DNA of 64,000 nt from Colius striatus (Eukaryota > Chordata > Aves > Coliiformes > Coliidae). Location: positions 93,989,867 to 94,053,866 of the forward strand of contig NC_084760.1 in the NCBI RefSeq assembly GCF_028858725.1, in the 5' to 3' direction. Of the stretch, positions 25,001-40,000 are shown piece by piece. Both the position numbers and the translations under genes were made by a program. Below the pieces are notes generated by a model. It was given only the letters and a program-made list of their open reading frames with translations, was not told the origin of the DNA and did not search any database. Every line of letters begins with the position of its first letter. Positions within the stretch are counted from its first letter, which is position 1.

Positions 25001-28000
25001 ACATTGGAAATGATTTTTCTCTTCTGAAAAGTTAATTTTTTCAAAGAAAAAAAGGATTTTTTTAAATAGTGTGCCTTTCCAGAGAGCAGAAAAATATACA
25101 TGTACTGTCAGTAAAAAATTGGAATGTTTCCTTTGACAGTTATTCCTTGCTACATTTCTTATTTAATCAAATGGTATTCAAATGAAGAGATCATGAGAGA
25201 ACAGTTATAAACCAATCATGGCTTGGTTAAGTAAAGCACACATCTGGATCATCTCATTCTCTGTGTGTGATTTGTAAAGGCATCACTACAAAAGCTCTTC
25301 TAGGATCTTGGTGGTGTTTCTGAACTTGGCTGACAACTCTCACTTTTCGGCCAACTGCATGTGTCCATTTGTCTTGGCACAGAGAACTGCTGGTTCCTGG
25401 CAGCCCTGGAAGCCCTGACGTTCCACCAGGACATCTTGGCTGTAGTTGTTCCACAAAACCAGAGCTTTGAGAGGAAATATGCTGGCATTTTCCACTTCCG
25501 GGTACATTTGTTCCCCCAGAGTGCGGGAGATCTTCAGAAATCCTCTGTCACATCTTGTGTCGCACCCTTAATTAATTTGTACTTGGTTCCCCCTGGTCAG
25601 GAGCAAGGGGCCAGAGGGTGTCCTGGCCTGGAAAGTAGCCCATTGCCCCTCCCAAAAAGCAGTGCAGGCAGCACATCAACAACAAACCACTCTGAGGATA
25701 TACCTCTGCTTGGCCCTTCTCTCCAGCTGCACCCTACCCATATTTTAATCCAGGAAAAACCTCTCCCTTCGTAGTAGCTCCAACCATTTACCCCCTTTTC
25801 CCAGCTCTTGTTGCAACTCAGCTACCCTGCAGTTAGGAGTGCCTTCCCCAGAAGCCCAGCCATGCCAGATTTCCCCACTTAATCCTTTTACACCTGATAC
25901 ACACTTTATTTTTCCCACTGGCAGGGTGTGGCTGAGGAGTTGGCTCTCTGAGTGAGTCAGCACATCCCTCTGACCCCAAGCAGCCCTTCCCCCAAGGCAG
26001 CTCGTCCTGTGCCTTAAGCTAAACTATCTTGCCTTTCCTGTTGTTTCAAGGGGAGGTCCCTTCCAAGGGAAACATCAACTCATTCCTTTTCCCTGACAGT
26101 TCTGGCACTTTGGTGAATGGGTTGACGTGGTGGTTGATGATCGCCTGCCGGTGAATGAGTCGGGGGACCTGGTCTTTGTTTCCTCAGTCTATAAGAATGT
26201 GTTCTGGGGAGCCCTTCTGGAGAAAGCATATGCTAAGTAAGTCACTAAGTTATGCAAATAATTTCTCTAAAATACGTTGGTTGGTGCCTAGGCAGTTTGT
26301 TCTTGCTCATAAATGCATCTCATAGGCCCTACCACATTTGGAGTATAGTAAGTGGTCCTCATCTTTCTATTATTATACAGTAAACGCTGCCATTGTGATA
26401 GCTGTTATCCATCCAGGCCTTTGAGTTTGACTCCAGGAGTCTGGGAGTAGATGTGAAAACAGATGTATTCTGGGGAGTTGTCCTCTAAGTGTTACAGCTA
26501 TTTGGAGTGTATTGGCTAGGATGATGCCTTCCTTGTAAACACTGAGGAGTGGAAGGCAGATACAGACTTTTGAATGTGAATGTTTTCTGATGCCTCCTTT
26601 GATGTATTATCAATTTGAGAAACTTTCAACGAGTTCCACTCTGGGGCCTACTGCAGATTTATACTTTGGTGTTGATAGAAGTTCCTGCTCTGAGGTCAAC
26701 GAAAGCTGGTGCTTTCAACAAGTCACATAGCATGGTGAGAATACTGTCTTACTCTGGGCTGTTTTGTCTAGAGTTGTTTATCAGTACTGAGAAGAAAGTG
26801 ATAACACCTAATTGATAGAGTTGGTTAATCTTGGGCTGAAATAATCTCTGCAGTGCAAGGAAAAATCCTAGTTAACAGTGAGAAAAAGATCCCAGCAAAG
26901 GAGAGAATGTTCAGTTGTTTCCATTTGGCGTTATTGTTAGAGCAGAAGGAGAGGAGAAAGTTGCTCTGCAGTTGGTGAAGACAAGTTGGTGACTGAACTC
27001 TCAAGACATAAGGTGCCTCTCAAGGCACTGTATTAGTGTCTGGTGATATAGTCAGAGAACATTTGCTAAGGCAGAGTCATCAAAGCAGTAGTAATGGGGA
27101 TGTTCTCACTACAGTACAGTGAGGGATGATAGTGAAGAGTCTATGGCCAATCTTGGAGGTAAAGATTTCTCTCTTCCTAAATGAGAAAGATTCCCCTAAA
27201 ATAAACATGAGCTGCAGCCTTCCTCAACCTATCATCTGTGACTATAACCTCAAAAAAATATTCATGCCATTTTTTTGCTAGACTCTACGGCTCCTATGAA
27301 GACCTGCAGATTGGGCAAGTTTCAGAAGCCTTGGTGGATTTTACAGGTGGTGTTAATACAAGGATCAAGCTTGCAGCAGCTCCTCCTGATCTGTGGGATA
27401 TCCTGACAAGAGCTACCTACAGCAGATCTCTCATGGGCTGTCAGACACATTTAGGGGTGAGACTTGGAGTGACATCAAATGGCTTAACAGCTAAAAGCCT
27501 TTCCAGTGACTCAAAAAGCTGCCATACTTGACTTTCCATAGAAATCATGTTCTTAATGTTAAATGTTCCCTGTGGGTTGATTCCTGGCTACTCTCAACTC
27601 TCTGTTGTTACATTTAGGGACTGATTTATCTATCAAAGAACCTCTGTTAAAGAAGGACCCACTGCATTTTCCCATTTCTGTTAGGTAGATTTTTCATTTT
27701 TACAGGTGATGCAGTGAGGCACAGAGATTCAGCAAGTAAGCTTACAGATAAGATAGAGAGGTGTGTAGTTCAGAACATGGATTCAAATCTTGGCTTCCAA
27801 GCCTTATGCTAACACTTCAGCTGTTGGGAAACCCTACTATTCTGAAAATCAAAACCTAGCCTCCTGGACTTTTAAAAAGTCCAGGGCTCTAGCCAATGAT
27901 CCACAATTTAGAAAGGGACTTTCCCAATCAACTTTCCATTACATACTGCAAAGTGTTAGGAGCTTAGACTGGATTTGGTTTTTGGTTCAAATACTCTCTG

Positions 28001-31000
28001 TTTCCTTCAAGAGTCATTGCTTATGTGGATACAGGTCACTGGTATTGGTATGTGTCTGCTTTGTAAGCAGAGATAGAATAAAAGGTTTCTTTTTCTTCTG
28101 TTTGTCTTCCATGTATATAGGCAACAAAGGTCCTGAAGAATGGGCTTGTTGCTGGCCATGCCTACACAGTAACTGGTATTAGAAAGGTAAGACTAGCCCT
28201 AATGTCCTGGGTCCAGATTTGTTTGAATGTCAGCAATTTTTATTGCAGTCATAAATTCAACTCTTAATCAGGCAGCTACGGTGTCTTCTCACCCCATGCT
28301 CTTCTCTTAGTCTAAGGCAAAGTGAGACCATGCTTTGTAAGGATTTGCTTCAAGTATGTCCATTGACATAAAGGGCAATGGTTATAGATCAGCGTATCTC
28401 TAAGGGTGGGAATGATTCACAGGGCTCTGCTGAGAGCATCACCTACAAATGCATATTAGCTGTTAAATATGAAAGGGTTGATGCTGGGACAATGTGATGA
28501 AACCTGCTCGGGGTTAAAAGCCTTCCTCTGAAGTCAGAAAAGAAGCCACAGAGAAGTAAAGATACTTTAATATAAAGGCCAGACATGAAAAGGTGCAGAT
28601 GGAAATGTGGGGCTAAATTAAGGGAACCAAACTGGGCTCTTGTGCAGAGTACCAGGTGGACCCCACTGATCTGCAGAAGTATCATTGGGAGTCCCCTATA
28701 GATATTTGTCCAGAGGTAAGGGACAGTAAAATAACAGGTTCCAAGGAGTGAAGAAAGCTTTATTCTCCAGGATTGATGGGTCCAGCTTCAAAACGAGGTT
28801 GGCAAGGATGGCGAGAGACTTTGTAGGGCTTTGGATGTGTGATATACATGTGGATGAGAGCACTCTATCTCTAGCAAGAGGTACTAGGAAAGCTGGAAGT
28901 TATACTGTGAGCAGGATGATGCATGTATTTGTCTCCTACATGCAGCAGAAGGGTTTTAGGTATGGACATTATCAGTGACTGTGCCTGTCAGTCTGACTCC
29001 TCTGATGGAATAAAGAGCCAGGCAAGAGTAAGGGACTCATGGAGCATATGGAGCCAATGTAAAGTCAGCCATTCTGCTGTGTGCTGTAACAAAGTCCCTG
29101 GTTGGCCCAACTCCCTCTTTTTCCACCATGGCATCCTAGTTTAGGAGGCACTAGTCTCTGCAGTCACCCCGTGGGCTGCATTATACTGTACCATAGCACT
29201 GGGGTAGGCCTTTGCTTTCACAGTAGCACAGTCCTGCCCCCACGTAAGCACAAAATGAACAGAGAAATTTATGGTCAAGCCTCCAAATTAACAGTCTGTC
29301 AGGTCTCTGTTTTCAGTTACAGAAGGTAAGATAAAGCATCTTAATCTCTTTGTGCTGGCATTCAGAGTTGCATGTTCATAGATTTTTATTGTCATACTTG
29401 CTGGCATCTGAGAACAAACAAAATGTTTGTTAGTGTCTAACCCAGTACAGTGATATAAACAAGCCAGAGGAGAACTACTGAGACCCTGGTAGGCACAGTA
29501 TTACTGTTTTCTGTAGGTGACCTGTCAAAATGGACCAGAAAATCTAGTGAGACTGAGAAATCCGTGGGGAAAAATTGAATGGAAAGGAGACTGGAGTGAC
29601 AGGTGAGTTAAAAAAATGGAAGGTCTGACGCTGAGTGGGAGGAAAGGTTTCTTGGAGGAAAGATACTGCCATCTTCAGGCATGAAATACTGCCGAGAGCA
29701 GCGTTAGGATAAGTAACAGTTGCTCACACAGACTCTCTGGTGTCAAAGCAATGACTCGATAGATTTGTATTTCTCCAGCAGACAGTGCTCACGTACTTGT
29801 GCTTCACCTCACACACGCAGCTTTGGCAAGCTCAGTTCTATTTGTCCGTTCACTGGATGCCAGAGGAAACTTAATATAAGCACTGAATGCTCACCATGTT
29901 GCTGTGGTCTGGATGGCATGCAAAGTGACAGATAGCTGTGCAGGAGGCTCTAAATGAACAGCAAGTTTCAGGGTGCACAACCTTTCAGCACAGGAGAGAC
30001 TGTGCAAAGTCCTCCATAGACTGCAAAGTGTTGGAGTTGGGTATCTGCAAAGGAGTCCTCTGTCCTTGCTGTTTGGGAAAATGCAATTGGGGATCAGGTC
30101 AGAGGAAGTGGTGCAAACACCCTATATTTACATCTGCCTGAAATTTTTTATTGGTATTCATGAAAGACAGCGGTTTACCTTCCAAATCGTGGGCAACTGT
30201 ATACTTGTGTCCTGTTCCTTTTCAAAGTGGAGCATGTTCCTTCCTTCCAAGCTTCACTCCATTCCCTGCACAGACCCCATTTGCTGAGGCTTGGGGGTAG
30301 GGAGGAGGGAAGAGTCCAGGGAGGTGTTGGGAATGTGAGTGACTTTCACCTTGTCTACAGAGCTGTGATTTCTCTTATGCGTGTCTTTCACATAATGACA
30401 ACATACCAGCTGTTCCTCCTGTTGAAGAGCATAATGAGCAACATACTGTAGGCCTGCCTTTCAAATGACTCCCAGCTGCCTCTTGTGCTGTCCTAGTCAT
30501 TCATTCATTATGCCAAACACTCTTCCTATTTTGTCTCCTTTGACAGAAAATTAACCAACAAAACAGGTCTAGATTTTTGTATTTTAAGTACTTGGAGGCT
30601 GCATGTGCAAGTGAATGGACTTGCTGATGGAAATGGGACATTTCCGGCGTCTGGTGGAGCAAACTGGAGCTGTTTAGCTACATCTCATGGGATGCTCACA
30701 GAGTGCTTGTGGAGAGCCTTCCACAGCTGAAGGCATAGGGAGCCTGTGTTTACTGGGGGATAAATGTGGAGATATGTGGGAACAAGGGTTTGGCCTCTCT
30801 TTGTAGAGGCAAGCTATGTAGCCTGTCTTGAATTTGAGGCCATATTTGGTTAATTACCTTATGCTTTTGCCCTCAGTTCTTACAAATGGGAGCTGCTGAG
30901 CCCGAAGGAGAAGATTTTGCTGAGGAAAAATAAGGACGATGGAGAATTCTGGTAATGGCCCTTTCTGCCAGCAGCTCTGGGACTGTATCTGGAGATGAAG

Positions 31001-34000
31001 CAGCACGTTGCCACTTAGGTCAAGGCATATGGGATGTGCTTTATAACAGCCCCATGCTTGCTTTCTTGTTCTCCTCCTCTGCTTGGCCATGTGTGAAGCA
31101 TTAGCTGTGCTGACGTCGAAGAGATGCATTGTTCTTTAGTGTCAGGAGTGAGGGAGAAGCAGAGCACTGCCAAGTTTCCAGGGCTGCCAGAGACGTGAGC
31201 AGCTTTCGGGAGTTCTCATCCTGCCTTTTGTTTTAGAGATTGCTTTGGGAAGCTCTTGCTTGCCGTTTGTTCTTGGTTTCTTCACGGTTTCTGCCACGAG
31301 GTGGCAATATTGTCGCCCGTGTCATTTCACTGAGGTCCCTTCGGTGGCATTATTATTTTAAACTCTGCTGCTATCCTTTGCTGACATTTCAGTCGTGCAT
31401 TTGCTACTGCTAGATGCTGCTGTTGGAGCAGACGCTCTCTTCTTTACTGCCCAATAAAATATGAGCGTTACCATATGTAACACAGAATGGTGCAGCTTCA
31501 AAGTTCCCTGCTCCCTTTCCTTTCCTTTTTCTAAGCCATATGGACTAAACTAAACTGCTGACAAGATGTCTCTTGGCACTCTTTTCCCAGGATGTCACTG
31601 CGAGATTTTAAGATTCATTTTGTAGACCTGATGATCTGTAAATTAACTCCAGACCTAATGAGCCAGGAAGATGGGAAGAAATGGATGTACTCCCTGAAGA
31701 GTGGGAGATGGGTTAAAGGAAGTACAGCAGGAGGAAGTCTGGGATCCTGCAATGGTGAGAGGTGCTCTTTTGAATGACTCTGTGATAGCATTGCTCTCCT
31801 GACTCAGTTACCAGCACCTTATACCTGTCAACAAAAATTTGCTAACAGAAACATGCTCTTTCTGCTTACTCCTCCACATAAACATCAGAAATAAGTGTCT
31901 GAAGGACTTTGACTAGATTCTGCTGTCACAGAAGCTGCACCACTTGCAAACATTGTGGGCTGGTTATGGCATGAAATGAGCTGCAGGAGCCTAGGATCGA
32001 TTTCCATAACTGAGTTTCCTCAGAGCATTAAACTTGCCTGTTAAAATTTGCATTCTCAGCACCTCCAGGGACTGTTTTTTTAAGTAAAGTGAGTGGGAAA
32101 TATGGAACAGGTGAGATGAAGTCAGCTATACACCAGAGGCCACAGAAGAACTGTAATACATTTGTAAGCAAAATGGGCTCTTAGTTGCAGGTGAGCAAAA
32201 ATGTCATTCTTCAACCCTGGCCCTTCCTCCTGTGGTTGCACTGCTAAACTTGTAAACTGCAACCTCAGATCAAATCCCTGCGGGGTCTGGAGGTCCACAC
32301 AAACTGTGACCTAGTCAGTCCAATGCCAGGAGTCATGGTAGGAGAAGCTGGCAACCAATTCTGTGGTGGAAAATGACATCAAAATGTTTTTCTGGTTTTG
32401 TTTAGGTATATTTTGGATGAACCCCCAGTACTGGCTGAACGTTTTACCAGTTGAAGACAGTAAGAAAAGCCTGGGTTCCTGCAATGTGGTTATATCCCTG
32501 ATGCAGAAACACAGCAGCAAACACCGGAACCGAGCTCCTCACCTCTTCATTGGGTTTTCACTCTACAAGGTGCAAAAAATTGCTTTGCCTTCTTGCTTTC
32601 ACCAAAGAGGAAAACTGCCAGCCCCTATAAATTGTAGAACATTGCAGCCCAAGAATTTTGTTGTGCACAGAGTGATCTGTGCTCTTTGATCCTTTGCCTG
32701 TGCGCAGTCTCCTTACACATCAGAGCTAGGCTCCCTCAGGCTCCGTGCCCCATTTGCTGCCCTTCTGCCGCGCTGTGTGTCAGCCTGAAGAGCAGTGAGA
32801 AATGTTTTTTTGCTGCAGAGCACACTGGGCTTTATTTTGCCCTGAGAGTATGTGCAAGAGCTGGAAGAAGGTGCCTAAAATCCCCTTGCTTTTGGACAGG
32901 GAAATCATTGCCCTCAGGTTATTTCCAATCATGGTAAAATTGTGCTTGAGAAGTGTTCCTAGTATGATGTGTTAGTTGCCCATGTGTAAATATTGCTAGT
33001 TGCCTGTGTATCCAGGGGTAAGTGGATATCACTAGAAGGAGTGAGAGGTTCCCCCTCTTTGTTTTCTTCTCCTCTGAGTGCCTTGGAGAGTCACTCTCCT
33101 CTAAAAAGAGACACAGCTCTTGTAGCTGCTCTGGATTTGCAAGGTTACAGAGAGATGGCTGTGGGAAAGGGTTTTTGGGTGGAGGAGCTGATCCCAGCTG
33201 GGCATAACATAGTTGCTTCATAGCAGTGATATGGCTGTGTTGTGAGAGGCCCAGAGTGTCTGATAGATGCTGTGTTTCTTTTTTTTCCTGCAGATGGACC
33301 TGCAGGTGAGTCCTTTGTCACTGCTGCTGGCCATTTGCTGGGGAACCTGGGCTTGACACAGCTGTTACCACAAAACTGAAGGTGTTGTTTTTGCATTTGT
33401 TCCTTGGCTGACAGCTAGTAACTGAATTTCAGTTCAGTGAGGCACTCCAGTGAATCCCTCTTAATGCAGAGCAATCCATTGACTCTTCCGAAAAGCAGAT
33501 ATTTCAGGAGTGCTTAAAATAGGACTTGTTCAACCTTTGCACTGGATCTTCAAAGGTATTAGAAGTGGCATCAGTGCCTAACTAACCAGCACTCTGTCCC
33601 TGCTGCAACTCTGAGATGGTGCCCCAGTTCTTGTCTGTGTCTAAGCTGGACTCACTACACCTGCCAGGGGAATGACTGCAGGCAGGAACTGCTCTAGAGA
33701 CTGTGCTTCACTATCCAGAGCTACCTTTCTGCAGCCTCCCAGTCTCGGGATGAGGTAGGAACAGAGCCCGTGTCCTATATAAGTAAGAGGTCTCTTAGGG
33801 GGCACTTAGGTTCCTTCCTGAATGGTGATGCTCTGGAGCCGATGCTACAGGTGTTTTCAGCTTCCTCAGGCCAGTTGTATTTCTAGCATTTTTTTTAGCC
33901 AGAAGCCTTTGTGACCTGAGGAAGGGCTCTCAAAATTAAACACTAATCTAAGTCCCAATCTTGGCCCTGACCTCAGAGGGCTATTTAAAACAAGGAAAGG

Positions 34001-37000
34001 TTTAGCCTCTTTTATCTTGAAAGAAAATATCTTCCACTTTGGTACTACTCACAGCACCTCTTAAATGAGAGTCCCTTTGAATTTGGGCTGGCAGAGAACT
34101 CGTTTGGGTGTATGGTCAGGGCAGCACAATTTTGTTCCCAGTTACTATATTTCTAGCAATGTAACCATGAAGATGCTACTTCTCTCTGGCTTACATATTT
34201 TGGGCACTATCAGAGTTACAAGTGAGTTAAATTTCCTGACAGAGAGGTTGCGAGTGCAGCCTTAGCTCACTGCTGTGCTGCACTTGAGGGGGAATGGTGG
34301 CAGCCAAGGCTTTAATTTCAGGTTTGCAGCGGTTGCCAAGATCAATACAGAGCGATGGCGAGACAAGAACACCTAAGGTATTGGAACTACAGTCAGCAAA
34401 GTATTGACTGGAATATAAAAACTTTGAATTTAACATAAGGGGCACGGGGAGGTCCAACCCTGAACCCTTCAGAAGAAAGATTGCTCTATTAGTAAGAAAA
34501 ATACTGGCAAAGAGAAATAGCATCTCCACTGTGAGGCTGTGGGGTAAAATGACTACATGTTTTGAGGAACAGCCAAGATCAGAAGGTGACAGAGGCTTTA
34601 GCTAGCAGGATTATTTATTTGGCTTATGTACTGGGCATTCAGTGGCATTAAAAATGAGTTCAATGTTGCCTGGATCAACACTTTAGCCATCCTCCTATTG
34701 CAGAAAATTGCCCGCAGACCAAAACATCTCTAAGAGCCAAAAGTGCCGTGCAGATCAAGGACACAGGCATGGGGTCAGGGCTAGGCATTGGTTTGTTCCT
34801 GCAGTACACTCAGGTTGCAGGTTCTCTGAAAAATCCTCACCTACTAGATCCCTTAGGGCAAAGGACAAGCTGGGGCAAAAGTGTTTCCTCTAGGATAAGA
34901 GAGTTGTTCAGGGTAGCGAAGTGCAGTCTCTAGAGCAGTTCTGCCAGTATCACAGAACCATAGAATGGTAGGGGTTGGCAGGTCCACCTAGAACAGGTCG
35001 CACAGAAACATGTCCAGGCGGGTCTTGAAGACCTCCAAGGAGGGAGACTCCACAACCCCTCTGGGCAGCCTGTTCCACTGCTCCGTCACCCTCACAGTGA
35101 ATTAGTTTTTTCTTATATTTAAGTGGAACTTTTTGTGTTCCAGCTTCATCCCATTACCCCTTGTCCTGTTGCTAGATACCATACTAAAAAGGGATGCCCC
35201 AGCCTCGTGACACCCACCATTTTGATATTTGTAAATATTAATGAGATCCCCAGTATAGGAATGAGTTTTGCAGTAGCCACTTCTCCCCAGTCCTTGCTGT
35301 TGTTCCTTGGAAATACTATTATGTTGTTGACAAGGTTGCAAGAAGCCCTTTTCTTTGTCATATTGGGCAATGTTGGTGCAGAGTGAGAATAACCATGTCC
35401 TGGGAGGAGACCAAGTCCTTTGGTCTCTATTATCTCCTTGTGCTGTAGAAGAACATGTGATGTGAAGACAGGCTGTCTATGCCATGCCTATGAATTCTCC
35501 ACATGCCTTTTGTCTGTAGCTGTTGCAGAACTCATTTATCTTCTGTTTCTTCCCTTAACAGTACCAGGAAAGCAACAGAAAGCTGCCCCCAGCTTTCTTC
35601 ACCCGGCATCAGCCTGTGAACAAGCACCAGGTCTTCCTCGATGAGCGGGAAGTGACTCAGGACTTCCACCTGGAGCCTGGTGTCTATGTGATTGTCCCAT
35701 CCACCTTGGAGCCTAAGCAGGAGTCTGAATTCATCCTGCGGGTTTTCTCCAGGAAGCACATTCTTCGGTGAGATGCTGCTTCCCCTCTGCCAGCACTTAA
35801 TTGTGAGGGATGGTGGAATGCTTTTGATCTTTCTAGTCTAATGAAGGCAACATCAGGACTATTCTGCAAAAAGCAGCACAATCTTTTTTGGAGAGGCTGC
35901 TTGTGGGTTTCTTCCACCTTTGGATTCTTGGTGGCTAAAACATTGCTTTTGGTCTTACTCTTTCAAGAAGTGTTGAGCTAGGCCTGCACAAGGGATTCTT
36001 CTAGCATGCTTGTGTTTGAAACTGTGGAGCAGGACAACAGTTTTTAATGTACCACCAGTTTGCCAGGAGACCCTGCTGTTGATGCTAAGATGGCTGGTTG
36101 TGCAAAAATGATGCTTTAGAGACTTCAAATACCAGCAGCCCCTGGGAAGCCATATAGACATGACAGCTTCTCTTATTACAGCTGTAGCAGTAAGGAAAAA
36201 GCCATACTCTGCAACAGTGGGTTGAGGCTCCATCTGGGAATAGGGGACTCCACCTGTGATGAGATGCACACACAACTCTGGGATATCTCCTTAATGCATC
36301 TGCTTTTTTGCATTCCAGGGAAATGGGTGGGAACACCAGTTTCACCCTCTCCAAGGTGAGTATGAGGAGGCTTTGGTCTTCAGCTCAGAATGTTGAGGTT
36401 TTTTTCCTGTTGCACTGCTCTATGGAGAAGCTGAGTGAGAATGTGAGTGCTTGTGTTGCAGCACTTTTGAAAGGACAGCTTGGGTTTACAGCAGAGTCTC
36501 TCAGACCATGTGTACAGACGCAGTCATGTGAAGGATGGGCACATTTTTAGACACTTCTGTTGATTGCTTTTTTGTGAACTTCTCTTAGCGACACCATCTT
36601 ACTTGCTCTGCAATCTTTCCTATTCATGGCTTTTTGGAGACTCATGGCCTGTCCTTGCACTTCTCCCTGCTCCTTTCATGCTTTGAAAGTTTTGAAGACA
36701 TCATGAGACCAGAGCAGTACTGTTCCCATGCAGCACACTACAGGTTGTTTTCAAAATGCCAGAGCTCAATGGCAGTGCATGCACATCTGCAGCTTGTGCC
36801 AGGGAGTTTATAGCACAGTCTGTTCCCATGGCATAAACAGGGCCATTCCTGCTCTAATTTCCTCTATTCTCCTGTATGAAGGAGGAGAGCGAGCCTTCTT
36901 TCTCTTCTTGGAATGGAGTGAGCCCCATCCTTTGTTGCTGTCACTGAGTATTATCTGAGTATTTCTTTCCAAGAAATAGCATTTCTATGAGGTAGGAAGC

Positions 37001-40000
37001 TGTCTTAGCTTAGCAGTGGGATGTCTTAGTGATGGTGCATTGTTTGCAGCGATGGGGAGAGGTGGAAGTGCAGGGAATGAGAGTGCAGTTCTGGGAAAAC
37101 ATCTTTAGTAACTTTGTATTGGATGATGATATTTTTCGTCTTTGAGTTAATAGTTATTTTGATATCTTAAAGGAAATTGTTGATAAGTATGAAGGCAAGA
37201 TTTGGGAGGATTTCTTCACAAAGCATTTTGAACAGGTAAGTGTGTGCAGCAGCTGCCAGAGTAAACTCCTTCAGAGATATTATATAGCCCTGTGAAAGTA
37301 AAAGCATGTGGATGTTCAAGAAGGCTCTGGATATAGAAGTGTGGAGAACAGAGGAGGGCCACAGGAGGCTGGGCTGTAAGTACAGTGCTGATTCCATGCA
37401 GCAGGTTTGGCTGTGAAGCTTAGCATTAACACAGGCATCCTTCTCTACACAACAGGATGTGAATGCCCAGAACTTAATGGTATGGGACATTCTGGATATG
37501 ACAGTATCAACAGGTTCAAAAGGTATTAGCAAACCAAATGAGCAGTAGGTCCATGAACAGATACTAAAGGACTAGGTAGGGGTGTACCCTCCAAGATTTG
37601 TTTGCTGACAGCTGTAGGTGCCAGGGAAGCAGAAGGATGGTCTGCAGAAGCTGACCAGGCTCACGTGCTCTCCCTAAACTTGAATTCTTATTGCTTGTAC
37701 TGTGTGGGTCCATCCTACCCTTTAAAGTAAACTTTCACTGTGGAAAGTTGCCTGTTAGAGAACACCTCCTGAAATACTGGTAGTTGTCTTACACATCCTT
37801 CATCACAGTTTGATGGCAGCTAACTTGCTTTGGGAGGTGAAGTAGTTATTGGATATCCCAACACCTCCTTTTGAAAATAATTTTCCTGGTGAAATATGAT
37901 CCTTATTGTGAAAGATAATTGTGAAAATCCTTATTCTGAAACTTCAGAGGAGGGGAAGTCTCTGCTTTTAAAAGTTTGAGGAGAAAGTATTCAAAAGTTT
38001 CCGTTGCTTGTAAATGATAAAAGGGAAATATTTGAAGCAGGTCTCTTGACAGCGTGCTTGACGGGACAGATGGCACCAGGGCTGAAAGGTTAACGGTCTG
38101 GATCTTCACTCAGTGTAAATCTGTACTACCTCATTGATCTGTGTGGAGCCCTGAGAACTTGCCCAGAGCAGACTGCAGCTCTTGCAAGCTGAGAATCTCG
38201 TCATATTCAAAGGGAGTCTTTTCTATTGATTTTCCCAGTGGCTGGAGTGGGGCCAGAAGAGCAGAAAATGAAGATGGGACATGCCGGGAAAACAAAAGAG
38301 GGAGGAAAGGGATTTAACAACTTTTTTTTTTTTTCTTAAATAAAAATTCTCTTTCATATCACAGAATCCTGAAATAAATGCTGTTCAGCTCCAGAGGATC
38401 CTGAATAATATATCTTGGAGAAGTAAGTGCTGAGAAATAATGTTTCTGTAAAGTAAGCCCTCTTAGAGAAAAGTCTCAGCTCCTGTATCTGTTTCTTGCA
38501 CCTGGGAAGAGAAACTGGTGTGAATCCAAGCTGACTGTTCTGATGCCATATTGGGTTTCCAGAAAGAAAGGATTTGCTGGGCTGTAAATCAACACGGTAG
38601 ATATTTTGTAAGAGAGGCTAATCTAGTTTGAACTTCAACAGTTGGATGAGGAAGAAGACCAAGCATGGATACTGTGTGTGGATGCGTGTGTTTGACCTCC
38701 AAACCTAGCTTGACTTCAGCCTCAATTCTGAAACTGTATCTCATCTCACCCTGTGCCACTGCCAGTGGTGCTGCTAGGAGATGTAGAAAGTTAGCCTGCT
38801 GTGTAGGCAGTTATGGGGTGGAAGCAGGTCCTGTCTTTATCTTGATGTGCCCGATCCAGGCCTGCTATTCTTATTTACTCTTCTCTGCTATACATGTATA
38901 GGACCGTTCCTTGCTCCATCAGTGTTTGGGAGGCAGGATGGAACTGCAGGTAGCCTGTGTAACTTATGCTTGAGAGAACCAGGTGAGCCCTGAGGCTGTC
39001 TCTCTTGTGAGGACCGTGACAGCCACTCTGACAGTGGCAGCCCAGAACACTCCACAAGCTTATAATTTGGTCCCTAGTTATAACTAATGCTACTGGACAA
39101 CAGCGAGGTATTGCAGTGGCTGTTTACTCTGAACAACAGTGAAGTTACAGATAGAATAATAAATCCCAATTTTCCTTCCCAGTTTCTTTTTTGGTAAGAA
39201 CTGATGTGCAGCACAGAAAATACACCATCCAGCCATTATAGGCAACAAAGAAGACAAACAAAAGACTGAATTTGAAATTGCTCCCTTTTCTACAAAGATG
39301 GACAAGGATAGCTCTTCTGTCCTTGCAGAGTGACCCACCAGACTCTGCCTTATCTGTGACAAGGCTATGTTGAACAGAGTCTTTGGTTTTCATAACTGAT
39401 CCATTTTCAGACACTAATTTAAAAACTTTCCAGTACTTGATTCATATTTACTAAACAGGACTACTACAAGATTAAAACATCTTCACTTTCGGCAGGGAAG
39501 GGCTGGTGAGTTATAGTCCTGTCCTCTGCTCAGTGGAAGTCTACAGACAATCTATAATGATGATTTGCAGTGAGATTAGAGTCTATTTCTGTTGCTCTTC
39601 GTGTAACTTATGTATGAACCAGGAATGCTAAGCTTTAATGCAGCATCATGTTTTCAGTGATGCTTGCGCTTTTAATTATATTAACGGAGCTGGCAATGTG
39701 TCTGTGAAAGAGAGAGAGAGGAAGAGGGAGGGAGAGATGCTTAGCACAAGGGTTTCAATTAATCTGCAGTGCTGTTCCCCAAAGCTCTTCAGGTCAAGTG
39801 ACTTTGCTCAAGGTCATGCAGTAAATTCTGTTTGGAATTACAGTGTTGGATGTCCTTTTCCTTTCATTTTCTCTAATAGCTGGAGATAGTGCACCATATT
39901 TCATTCCGTATTACGTGCCTGCGGGGAGCTCATATTGGATTTTCTGAGACTAGTAGAATCCATCCTGTTGCCTCATATTTTTATCATCATAAATGATACC

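Noticed and set aside
25385-25386. Alternative exon 3 acceptor two bases downstream that would remove the odd Glu codon
   Set aside because: It would shift the frame relative to exon 2 and give 117 nt instead of the family 119 nt.
27790-28182. 130-codon frame covering CAPN14 exon 6
   Set aside because: It reads the exon in the wrong phase. The phase giving GHAYTV with proper splice sites is the real one.
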